Source of the DNA: Mnemiopsis leidyi
Taxonomy: Eukaryota > Ctenophora > Tentaculata > Lobata > Bolinopsidae
DNA length: 49,101 bases
Direction of reading: 5' to 3'
Assembly (NCBI GenBank): GCA_000226015.1
Contig: JH153031.1
Coordinates: forward strand, 370,506 to 419,606
The first letter of the stretch is position 1. Each line of letters begins with the position of its first letter. The notes beneath the pieces were generated by a model, which saw only the letters and a program-made list of their open reading frames with translations, searched no databases and was not told where the DNA came from. Both the position numbers and the translations under genes were made by a program. Shown piece after piece: positions 11,560 to 22,500 of the stretch.

Positions 11560-11776
11560 TAGTTGGTGCAAGGCGGTTTTTACCGGGCGCTGTGTGGCTC
11601 TCTAAGTGAACGATAGACGGATATAATCTCGTCAAGTAAGTTACTTGTCAACTTCAAGTTCAAGTAAGTTACTCGTCTAATAAGTACTCCTTCGCGGAAA
11701 CAAGCCCTCTTTACGAGATTATACATTATATCCGTCTACCGTTCCAACTCCAAGGAAACGCCAGAGAGCAGCAAAG
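11560..11776. repeat. Inverted pair of the interspersed repeat end
   Basis: The arm at 11603-11636 (GAACGATAGACGGATATAAT...CTCGTCAAG) is inverted at about 11713-11747 (ACGAGATTATACATTATATC...GTCTACCGTTC). Between them are about 75 bp with two copies of CAAGTAAGTTACT. The pair could form a hairpin or mark two abutting insertions of opposite orientation. Confidence 0.5.
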
Positions 11777-12126
11777 CTGCGAGTCGGGTAACACCACCAA
11801 CCTCGACAAGACTTGTCTCAAAACCTACATATCGCTGCCAGACTACGCTGGTTATGGTCATGCTGATGTATCAAGAATGCCAGATTCGAGACTTCCAAAG
11901 TTCCCAATCCTACTCTAATCAAATTCAAACTGGAGGCCTTGCCCGAAATTTTGACTACGGAAAGACATCCAGAGGCAGACCTCGAAAGTGCTGGAGGTCC
12001 TGTGTATCGGAGGATGTGGCTAACTTTGAGTTTGCAGATGTCATAAAAATCGACTATGAGGAGACTTCTTCATGCAGCATGAACATTGTAATTGTATGTA
12101 ACCAAAACTTGTCCATGTCGCGGTGA
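11764..12126 (+). pseudogene. 3' fragment of a LINE-type element (ORF2 C-terminal region)
   Basis: The plus strand reads, across shifting frames, GHADVSRMPDSRLPKF, then IQTGGLARN, RGRPRKCWRSCVSEDV. This matches the small basic segment found at the end of many LINE ORF2 proteins (wGHv-RMpdsRLPK and RGRPrKRW-DCV). It is followed at 12116 by a repeat end that recurs at 9596. The remnant is short and not functional. Confidence 0.55.
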
Positions 12127-12578
12127 TACTCGACTCTCGCAGCTCAAAGCTATCGTTTCGTTAGAACGGTGGACGAATCTCGTCAAACAAAAACTAAATT
12201 TCGAGATCAACAATTAAGTCGAACGCAAATTGCTGTTGATTAAGTTAATTGAAAACATGATACAAGTATTTAATAAAAATCAATTCAAGTCCATACTTCC
12301 AAATCGGCTTTCAAGCCACAACTTTGCGCTTCTTTAAATTCTGAGGATATAATATCTAATAGATATTATCTATTCGGGCAGTATGTATATTTACAAAAAG
12401 AAATATATTTCATTGTAATCTCATGTAGACGAGTTTATTCTTAACTGCCGAATATCAAATAACTACTAGATCAATGTAATTAAAAAGCTTCATCTACATA
12501 ATGTATCTACACTCTACATTATTATCAATAGCATATTAGTTTAATTATTCATATTGGTCAACAATATCATAAATAATA

Positions 12579-13272
12579 CGGTAAACCCTTGATTTACCGG
12601 GCCTCTCGGGGGAAAGGGTTGAGGCCAGGTAAAAAGAGGGGCCCGGTAAATGGAATGGAATTTGGCCAAAATAGGGCCTAATTTGGCCAAAAAATAGTAA
12701 CTTAAGTTATTGATAGCTATATGTTAACGTCATCGTGATCAAATTTCTTGATAAAAGTACTCCTTGAGGGATTTAGAACAGTGAGATTGGATCCCAAGTT
12801 CTGAATTAAACCTTCAACGTGTGTATGGGCTGTCAGCTTGCTTGTTAAGGCTCTATCACGGTGTCACATAGCGAAGAGATACCATTACCAAAATGTCACG
12901 TGTGCCTGCTAATAAAAGCTCATATCCCATGGCCTTGTCCGACTCTTAATTGATCTACGTATCGTGCCATCGGCGTATGCGATCACGTCCTGCTGATACA
13001 CGATCGTGTGCTAGACCGGTGTCGAGCATCTCGTGTATCATTATCAGGGCAGTATTATAGCATTATTATATTATGGTACAGCATGCTTTAATTGGGTACA
13101 GAAGGGGCCATATCATGTAACGACCCTAAGATAACAAGCTTTGACATGTGATACGCAAATAAAAGACGGGAAAAGACATTTTTTGTGTGAAAATATTGAA
13201 AAAATTTCGGGGGAAAGGAAGGAGGCCCGGTAAATAGAGGGACCCGGTAAATAGAGGGCCGGTAAATCGAGG
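12579..13272. mobile_element. TA-flanked inverted-repeat element, 694 bp, mariner/pogo-type non-autonomous
   Basis: The left end reads CGGTAAACCCTTGATTTACC and the right end is its reverse complement with few changes (GGTAAATCGAGGGTTTACTG). TA dinucleotides flank both sides (12577-12578 and 13273-13274), as expected for a Tc1/mariner/pogo target duplication. The CGGTAAAT.GAGG motif repeats inside both ends. No transposase frame is present. It lies between the 3' end of ABCA and gene 1. Confidence 0.8.
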
Positions 13273-13565
13273 GTTTACTGTATTGTTAAATTTTTGTAAC
13301 GTTCGCGTCTAAAATTGTTGATAACAATGCGTAAATATTATCTTTACGTTTATCACTAATATCAATAATTGTAAAGCACTATGTACATTCAATTTGAATA
13401 TATGATCACTGATAAAGGGGTCTCTTATACAAGCTACACTTATTAATAAATTACCAACACCAAAAGTTTAAAACTGCCAATCACAAAAAAACAGAAAGAT
13501 CAGGATGTCAAGACTACACGGTAGTTTGACCACATCGTATAAATCGTTATTCTCTGTGGAGGTAT
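13273..13565 (-). other. 3' untranslated/flanking region of ABCA
   Basis: About 290 bp of AT-rich sequence between the stop codon and the TA-flanked element. I see no convincing canonical AATAAA on the minus strand. Confidence 0.4.
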
Positions 13566-16500
13566 TTACAGAACCCAGGAGCAGGAGCGAGATGATGAAG
13601 TCCGCGGACTTAGCTGAGCTTTGATGATTTCATCGTCATCAGGACTTAGCTCGGATTGACGGGCGAAATCGATGAACACGTCTTCAAGAGAGCATTGGGA
13701 GATGGAATAATCATCCACGATGTCTTCCTGAAATAATGGAAATTAGAAGAGTTTAAGTGTATCAGTATGAAGCTAAACATTGAGGTAGTATCTTAGTGAA
13801 CTAAACTACATTGAGGTAGTATCTTAGTGAACTTAACCACAACAGGTTTAAACAGTTTTGTGGGACAAAAAAAGCAAATGACACTTATAGCACATGCAAC
13901 ACGTTTAGCATTGAACTTTTGGCTATCGAAACTGCAGATGCTAATTGCTTCCAAACAAGGATTTAAAACAGTCCAAACAGCAAACATTTCAAAAATATAA
14001 ATAATGTGGCAAACTTAATGCTTATTAGCGGGAAACTTAAAAAAGAGTTATAACAACCACACAAATACAGGTGAAAGTGAACATCAGGAATTCACAGAAG
14101 ATCGTTTTTGAGACTCTCCCCAAAAATGCACAAACTTCGGAACGAAGGTAAAAGTGCTAGTTTATGCAAAGCAGAGACATTAAACAGGCAACATTTAGTT
14201 ACCATGATTTTGTCAGTTTATTGGATCCCTTGCAACCCGCACAAAAACAGTGTCGAGCGAACATTGGGACACGGAATAGTCTTCAATCATCCCCTCCTTA
14301 AACAATTAAAATTTTATTGTTATAAAATTGTGAAAAGTCTGTTATAGAAGAAAAAGCTAATTAGTAAAAGAGAACGTTAAATCAATAACTACCTGTCTTA
14401 GGCGAGAAAGAACGGCGAAGATAGGGGCGAGTTTTGAATCTTGGGGGATGGCGTAAATCACCATGTTGTGATGATGTTCTAGGAGGGTCTGTGATGAGGT
14501 GAGCTCGTCCTCTAGCCTGGACATGAGAAGTCCCACGTTACCCGTCTTGATGGTGGCTGTGTATCCGCTACCGTATCTGGTAGGGATGATTTAGAAATAA
14601 GGTTTCTTCGCAGTGGGGGCTGGGGGTTTTCTGGGATTCAATAAAGATTGAAATTCAAATTAAGAAGTTATTTCAGTTACCCTAAATAAAACAAAGTCCA
14701 ATCTAGAAGCACAAAATAAACTTACTTCTGCTTAAGGTATTGTGGAGATCCGACACACTGTAGCCGACCTTTACACATTATACCGATTCTGTCGCACAAC
14801 ACCTAAAATATACAGATATAAGAAATTATAAATTTAAGAAAATCAAATTCGTAATAAATTTGCAGTTCTCTATGTTACATGAACTTGGAAAGTCATGTTT
14901 AAAGTTAAGTTCCCTAATACTGGAGCATCATTCGTGTTTCCGATATCAGTGTAAGACCGAACTCTCCCAGACAAACTCAGTATCTTAATAGAAACCACAC
15001 CAACGTATCTAACCTCACACTCCCCCATGCTGTGGCTAGTCAGAAGTATGCTGGTTCCAGCTCGCTTAGCCGCCCTTATCACCTCCCAAAGTTGCCGCCT
15101 CGCTCCGGGGTCCATTCCTGCTGTAGGCTCGTCCTGAAGGGCGAATGTTGTTAACCACAATAATATTTAACGCAGATCCTTCGAACCACGGAAAGTTGCA
15201 CGCGAGGGAATGCAAATGCAACGCTTTTGGCTTTGACCCATATAATAACCTGAACCATCGTTTCAGGATTCCCAGATTTGAGTGTGCATGTTGATGTAAC
15301 AGGCACAATGAGAGTTTCCCCGTAATTCGCCCATGCGTAATCCCTGCTACTTAACGAGGAGTTTGCACACGGTCTATGAGTATGACCGGAGGAGCGCGAA
15401 AAAAGGTGATCAGGAGACAAATAGTAATACTCTTAAAAAATCCAGCTGACATAGATTGACCACTAAAAATGAAGGTAGGACCAATCAATTTCGAGAGATG
15501 AGGTTTACAATATTTGAAAATTTGCGACACCTCCTTAACAATATCCAGTACCCTTGGCCTTCCCTATTGATCGTATTACCGAAACTCGAAAGCGTCGCGC
15601 ACTGCGAAGTATTATTGCTGAATCAAAACATTGCTGAATCCATGTATGAATCACGCTTTAAGTAACTTTGCGGAAGAATATACTTCGGTATGAAGCGTAG
15701 GCATGGCAACAAAGCGTTACAGTGGAGACTCCACTGTCAAAGAATCTACCAGCCGACAGTGTCGGCCCGACACATCCACCACGAAGTCCAATCACTTTAA
15801 ACCGTTTACTTTACCAAGATAGCAAGCGAAGGTCCATTGACTGTTTCGCAGTTTGATTTGTATATGATTACGTGAACGGTGAGAACGTGCTTAAAGGAAT
15901 GATGCTTACAATCGCTGTGAACATTTTAGGCTCTATACTTTTGGGTTGTGACTTTTTAATCAGCTAATCATGTGAAACGTGCATCATATCTATCATCATA
16001 TTTATCATCATATCTATTGAGCTAGCTAGCTAGCGCGCGCGCTATTGCTAGATTTTTGAGCGCCCAACACGCTAAGGAAATTGCGTTAGGCGCTCGCGTG
16101 TTACAACTAATACAATAGCTACGAATACACGCAATTACAGGCGGCGCGGCACGCATCGTTAGCTCTATTAACATTAGCTCTATTAACATTAAGTAAACAG
16201 CTATAAAGAGATATGAACCTACCAGGAGTAACACTTCAGGACTTCCAACCAGCGCTATAGCCGCAGAAAGTTTCCGCCGGTTTCCTCCACTGTACTTGTA
16301 GCACTGCATGTCACTGTACTGCAAAGTTCATGATTCGCTAAAGTATTGAAACAGGGCTATCTGATAATCTGATATGGCAGAAAGGCTTAAGTTATTGTTG
16401 ATCTCATGGGATCGTAAGCTAGCTAGATAAATGAGAAGCTACCTTTTGAATGCCAAGTTGTTTTATGTAGTTCTCCGTGGAGCGTTCAGGGCTTTTCACG

Positions 16501-19500
16501 CCATGCAAAGACGCAAACAATGTTAACATTTCTCGACCAGTTAACCTAGGGTAAACGATGTTAACATTTCTCGACCAGTTAACCTGAGGTTAACAACATT
16601 TAATCGACCAGCTAACTTGAACTTAGAAGCAACAATGTTATCATTCTTCCACTTGTTTTGTCAAGAAATTCATCGTCGGTAACGTAATGACATTCACGAA
16701 AGCCAAACTAACGAGTTAATAAGAGCATCAAACTGAGGACAATATCCCAACAACTGTTGCACTTTATGTAGATTCGTCACGACGCTGTATCCGCCGACGG
16801 AGGCGTCGCCGGCGGTAACGCTCAGTGCGCCAGTCAACATGTTGAAAGTACTCGTCTTTCCCGCACCGTTAATACCAAGCAATCCAAAACATTCACCCTG
16901 TGAGATTCGTAATGGGTAATTAGGTAGATAAGTGTGTTTAATAATTCGATAGATCAGTTGAAAATATCATGACGTTTTCCTAGAGCATGTAATTAGCCTC
17001 ATTTTCAGTGATAAGTAGCTAAGTCAGAGGTTGATAAAGAATTTATATATTATTGTCTACATAGCTTCAAGTGATACTCACCCTCTTTACACCGAAGCTC
17101 ATATTCTTAACAGCAACATTAGAATATTTGCCAGTAGGTCGACCGTTAAAAAAGTCAAGGAGGTACTGCAGTGAATATGTTTTGTATCTTTTAGTTAATC
17201 CTGAAATAGTAGCATGATCATGTAAATAAAGATAACAAAAATTACTCTGATCAGCAATTTGCTTCAAACTGCAAATGTGCTTAAACAGTTGTGCCTAAAG
17301 TCTGGTCAAACCTTCAACAATTGGAATTTGGAGAACCCAGCTAATTTACCTTTAACGTTGAGAATTTGGAGAACCCAGCAAATCTACCTTTAACGTCGAG
17401 AATTTGGAGAACCCAGAAAATGTACCTTTAACGTTGAGAATGTCATCTGTAGCTTTATTTGCTCTCGTCTGTTCGAGTTTAACATCTTCATTACCACAGA
17501 AATCATCTGTTTCTAATGTCCGTATAACTTTCCGCTTCCTTAGCGAGTACCTGAACGTTAAAACATGGCTTACAACTTAGATATAAATAAAGTAATCAGA
17601 GGCGGGGGAGGGCAAGTTGTTATACTGTACATCATCATCATAAGCTAGAAACATTCATCCAGGTGTGATAAATCGAGCACTTCTGTGAGACACTTGGACT
17701 TGTTGGTCGTGACACACTCGTAGGCAGACTCCCTGAACGAGCATTTAATAAAACCATCCCAGACGAGGTGACCGTGACAGTCAGCACACCGGCCCCCATT
17801 TAGGTCACATAACGACCTAAATCTCATTTCCGACAGTTAGAGGGCACATTTAGACCCATTATTCTTGTCCCTGACCGCTGACCTTGGGGATACAAAATTG
17901 GGTGCCAGCAGTTGATGAGGAACATGTTCTAGAACGGTGATCCAGCCTACATTGGGCCGCCGTTACTCTGTCAATAGTTTTTAATGTTGTCATGGTTATC
18001 ATCCGCTTAGTTTACTTGGTTACTTTGTCATTGTTTCACAGTTGTACCGGTAGTTCACAATGCTGGCAAAAAGGACGATCTGTTACTCAGGTGGATAGAG
18101 AGATCTTGGAAGCAGATACGATAGAGCACTGTGATAGGGCAGTAAGATTAATCGCGGCCAAGGATCAGAGTATTAAGTCTGTTGCTTTTGAAACCAATGG
18201 CAACGCTAAAGAGGGATTTTGCAAGATGTCCACGACAAAAAATTCGCATGAAATGGATTCAGCATACTTCGCATTGTTGAAATGTCTGGATCCCATCTTG
18301 CAAGGTACGTGGAATTAGTTGATAAGCTAGCATGCTCACAACATCCTCTCTTAAGTTAGGTTTTGATGTTTTCACATAACATTTAAAAAGAAGTTCAATA
18401 TTCCACAACTTCAAACACGCAATTCAAGATATATATACACGCTATTAAACTACAATCTTATTTTGTCATACTTCAAGAGAAGTCTTTTCCAAAATATACT
18501 AAGAACAAAGCATAGCTGGTTGAGCACAATCATACTATAACCAAGATATCAAGAGTAAAAGAACCTACTTCTCAATCCCTATAGTAACCAGGAGCTATAC
18601 TTTAACTAAGATATCAAGTTTAGGGAGACTTACTTCTCAATCCCTATACTAACCAGCAGCTATACTTTAACTAAGATATCAAGTTTAGGGAGACTTACTT
18701 CTCAATCCCTATACTAACCAGAAGCTATACTTTAACTAAGATATCAAGTTTAGGGAGACTTACTTCTCAATCCCTATAGTAACCAGCAGCCAGAAAGCGG
18801 CAGTAAGGGGCAGAACACAGATATATCTCCCCAGACAGTCCCAACCCCAGGCGTTTTGCACTAACTTCCCTGAAACACAGACATCACTTGTTCAAGTTGT
18901 CATGGTAACGCAACCACAAATCTTTAGATCACAGATTTCTTATTTAGTCATTATTCAAACCTATCTTAAAATTTAAGATTGAGCATGTCCTTCAAATACG
19001 TGCTTAAATGGTGGAAATATTTTGTAATAAATTTTAAACCAACCCTAGCTTAAGTTGGACTAACCATTGGCTTTAATCCCCATAGATTCGAAGATGACCT
19101 GCATGACATACTTGTATGTAAGATCAACAAATCCCTTTCCAAGGCAGTATGGTGGAAATACCAGGAATGCCACGTCCAGCACATTTGCATACTGAGAAAT
19201 ACCATCGTTACTTTCATCCGGCAAAATACTTTAAACTTTTTAAAGCAAAATTCCAAGAAAATATGAAAACAAAGTGTCGAGAATATTCCTACCATGGTCA
19301 AGGTAGGATCTTCTGGGAACCGCTCTAAAGTGAACACCGAGTAACTTGTGGTTACAGCGACGAACAAGTTTGAACACAGCAACGTTACGTACGCCGCCGA
19401 GGGAATCCTGACGGTTATTGACAATAATTAATTACTATAAGTGGTTCGGTAGCATTTCAAACAAGTCAGGTGCATCGAATCACAAGAGTAAGTTTATAGT

Positions 19501-22500
19501 GTTAAAATCGTGCAAGTCAACGGAATAACCGAATTCCTAAAAATATCGCTGAACGTATTATATGTCTATCTACCATTATCTACTTGATGTTCAATTCCCT
19601 GGAGAGAACTAGAAGTGGCGAGGATGCAAATTTTAATAACTGTTAATAACAAGTCGGTCTAAAACAGTGGCAACCTCAAACTGTAAAACATAATGGTATC
19701 AAATACAGCAAGAATTGTTGAAACTTTACTTGAAAATGAAGGAGGCAGGATAAAACATGGGCGTGGCAGCTAAACCGTACAGAATTATCAGAACTATAAC
19801 CGCCCCGATCTCCTGAAAAATCAACGTTTTTATTTTGTGAACAAAATCCAAAAACTTTCTCCTCGTGAATCAGTCACACTCTGCTAACATAGTCAGCTTC
19901 ATTATTTCTATCATGTTTCTACATGTAATGTTTCTAAGTCTAGTAGCTTAGTTATTGAATAAAAAACTTCATTTGTTGTGTAAAAGAACTGCAAATGAGA
20001 TGAATAACGCAAACATTTATGAAGGCTTCCTGTTGGAAAGCGTAGAAGACGATAACCGAGACGAAAGTGGGGAGTAGGAAATTGAACATGTCCCAAACGT
20101 AGTTACTTATCCAGTATACCTCCGCTCCTACGCCTGGGTTGTAGGAAGTTTTGTTAAATTGTGGGAAGTGTTGTTAAATTGTGGGGAGTGTTGTTAACTG
20201 TTAAGTTGTGGAAAGTGTTGTGAAGTTGTAGAAAATGTTGTTAAGTTGTGGAAAGTGTTGTTCAGTTGTAGGAAATGTTCTTAAGTTGTGGAAAGTGTTG
20301 TTAAGTTGTAGGAAATGTTGTTAAGTTGTGGAAAGTGTTGTTAAGTTGTGGAAAGTGTTGTTAAGTTGTGGAGAGTGTTGTAAAGTTGAGGAAAGTGTTG
20401 TTAAGTTGTGGAAAGTGTTGTTAAGTTGTAGGAAATGTTGTTAAGTTGTGGAAAGTGTTGTTAAGTTGTGGAAAGTGTTGTTAAGTTGTGGAGAGTGTTG
20501 TAAAGTTGAGGAAAGTGTTGTTAAGTTGTGGGTATTATTGTTAAGTTGTGGGAACCGTCGTTAAGTTGTGGGAACCGTCGTTAAGTTGTAGGAAGTGTTG
20601 TTAACTTGTAGGAAGTTCCGTTAAATTGAGGGAAGTGATGTTAAGACTCAAAGAGTAATAGATAAAAAGTTTAAAAATGCTGGTAAAGATTTTTAAATCA
20701 TTTGGATATTAAGAGTGCCAAATGCGCAGCCATTTAAAATTTCAGAAAGCATAGCATCAATAACACGAGATCAAATAAAATTTAAAACGTTCCTACATAC
20801 CGGCACAAAACTGTAGATGTTTAGCGTTAGTGCTCCGTTCAGCGACCAAGTACACGACAAAACTGGTCGGTACGAAACTGAGTCCGACAATGATGAAGAT
20901 GCTGATAACAATCGGGACTCCTTGTTGGATGTACTCGTGACTCGTCTTCACTGCTGTGTTATTCATCGCCTGTACAGGCAAGGAGATTGAATCATGTGAA
21001 TATGAACGTTTCAGGGGAAATGAGTATTAAGCTCAATTTTCAAGGATGTAAGCTATTTTTATATGAAAAGTTTTTCTGAAAATACCTACACTGATCATGT
21101 ACACAAATTAACCTGAGCGGCAACGGAGATGTGATGTTTCGAACCGGCGTGTTTCAGTTGCAAGTTGTTCATGGCGTTTATAGCAGTAGGCATAGCATGA
21201 TAACCTTTGTTGAGATACCACGTCTTTGCTGGAAGAGACAGCAGTTTTATTGGCAAATATTTGCGAACTATTGAAATAAATCGGGGCTCGGGTGCATTTT
21301 TGATAACCGTTGGATCGTATTCCACGATTAAGCTATTTCAGTTTCTGACTTTCTAACCTTTACGACAACGATTTTACCCTAATTCCAGACGTAACCTTAG
21401 TGTACAAGGTGTTGTTTAACCACGTCAGAATTCTAGAGTCTAGGTGTCTGGTGTAAGTTCTCTATTAGAGCACTAAAACATCTGTCTACACTTAGAATCC
21501 ACTAGTAGTGAGCCTCTGGCTACCAATTTGCACGTGCAATTAGAGAGCACGTGCGGCCTACATTAATATAGGACATTGTTAGAGGTAAGGGAAATAGCAG
21601 AATAATAATAGAAGAGCGAACACGAGACACAGACTTAACAGTAAGGACCGGGAATGATTTGTTAAGAGGCCTTTGTCAGGACTATATTGAGGTAAGGTGA
21701 GACTATTGTTTTGGTTATTCTGATAATCATACTTTATAGTCTTGTAGGGTTAGTGGTTATTCAGATAATCATACTTTATAGTCTTGTAGGGTTAGTGGTT
21801 ATTCAGATAATCATACTTTATAGTCTTGTAGGGTTAGAGGTTATTCAGATAATCATACTTTATAGTCTTGTAGGGTTAGTGGTTATTCAGATAATCATAC
21901 TTTATAGTCTTGTAGGGTTAGTGGTTATTCAGATAATCATACTTTATAGTCTTGTAGGGTTAGTGGTTATTAGTTACGCAATGAACAGTCGTGTCACTAG
22001 GACATACAGTCTATCTTTAAACTATTACTCCAGCATCAATAATCAATATTACGATAGCATCAATGCAATAATCTAGGTTTCAGTTCTTGACGGGAAAAGT
22101 GAAATTGAAAAAAGTAAAAGTTTTATTCTCAACTAAATTCTAGTTAGCTATAACTGATAAAACTCTCGCACTCTACCGGGCAGTGCAAACACCGAATATT
22201 TCAGTATTACATTAGACTTACTTAGCACCTCGAAACTATCAAGATAACTGTCAGTGTTTCACATAAAATCACTACTAAAACTCAGAGAGATATTCTAACA
22301 AACCTATATTGCGTTTGGCGGAGTAGCCAGACTGATATTCTGGAATTATGTCAGATCTGACGTCATCAAATGTCATTGCAGCGTACCTGTGTTACCAAAT
22401 TTAGATCATGCATATAGCAGGGGCGTTCAAGTAGTAGCAAATAGCAGTTCGCATCTTACTACTGTATTTAGTAAATTCGCGAGCCATTTCTTCCCGGAGT

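Larger units (their letters stand above)
11228..12578. other. Intergenic region between gene 1 and ABCA, repeat-rich
   Basis: Upstream of the gene 1 start there is no clear TATA box or other promoter element that I can support. Apart from the LINE fragment and repeat ends listed separately, 12190-12578 is AT-rich with no coding signal. Confidence 0.5.
13566..17550 (-). other. ABCA nucleotide-binding domain 2 and C-terminus (exons 41-49)
   Basis: Walker A is GINGAGKTS (exon 43), the Q-loop is [12 protein letters not shown], the signature is [10 protein letters not shown] (exon 45) and Walker B is VLLL joined to DEPTAGMDP across exons 45/46. The switch is [10 protein letters not shown] (exon 46). 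Exon 48 carries [11 protein letters not shown]. The last exon has [20 protein letters not shown], including VFIDFA, the counterpart of the C-terminal VFVNFA motif of ABCA1, then a 30-residue Ser/Arg tail ending WVL. The stop is at 13566-13568. Confidence 0.95.

Noticed and set aside
15151..15420. 90-codon minus-strand frame in ABCA intron 45
   Set aside because: It has no family signal and the neighbouring ABCA exons join in phase without it. I considered a tRNA-derived SINE because of GGTTCGAAGGATC, but the box spacing is unconvincing.
21711..22076. 121-codon hydrophobic repeat protein on the plus strand
   Set aside because: It is a translation of the 41-bp intronic minisatellite, with no coding support outside the array.
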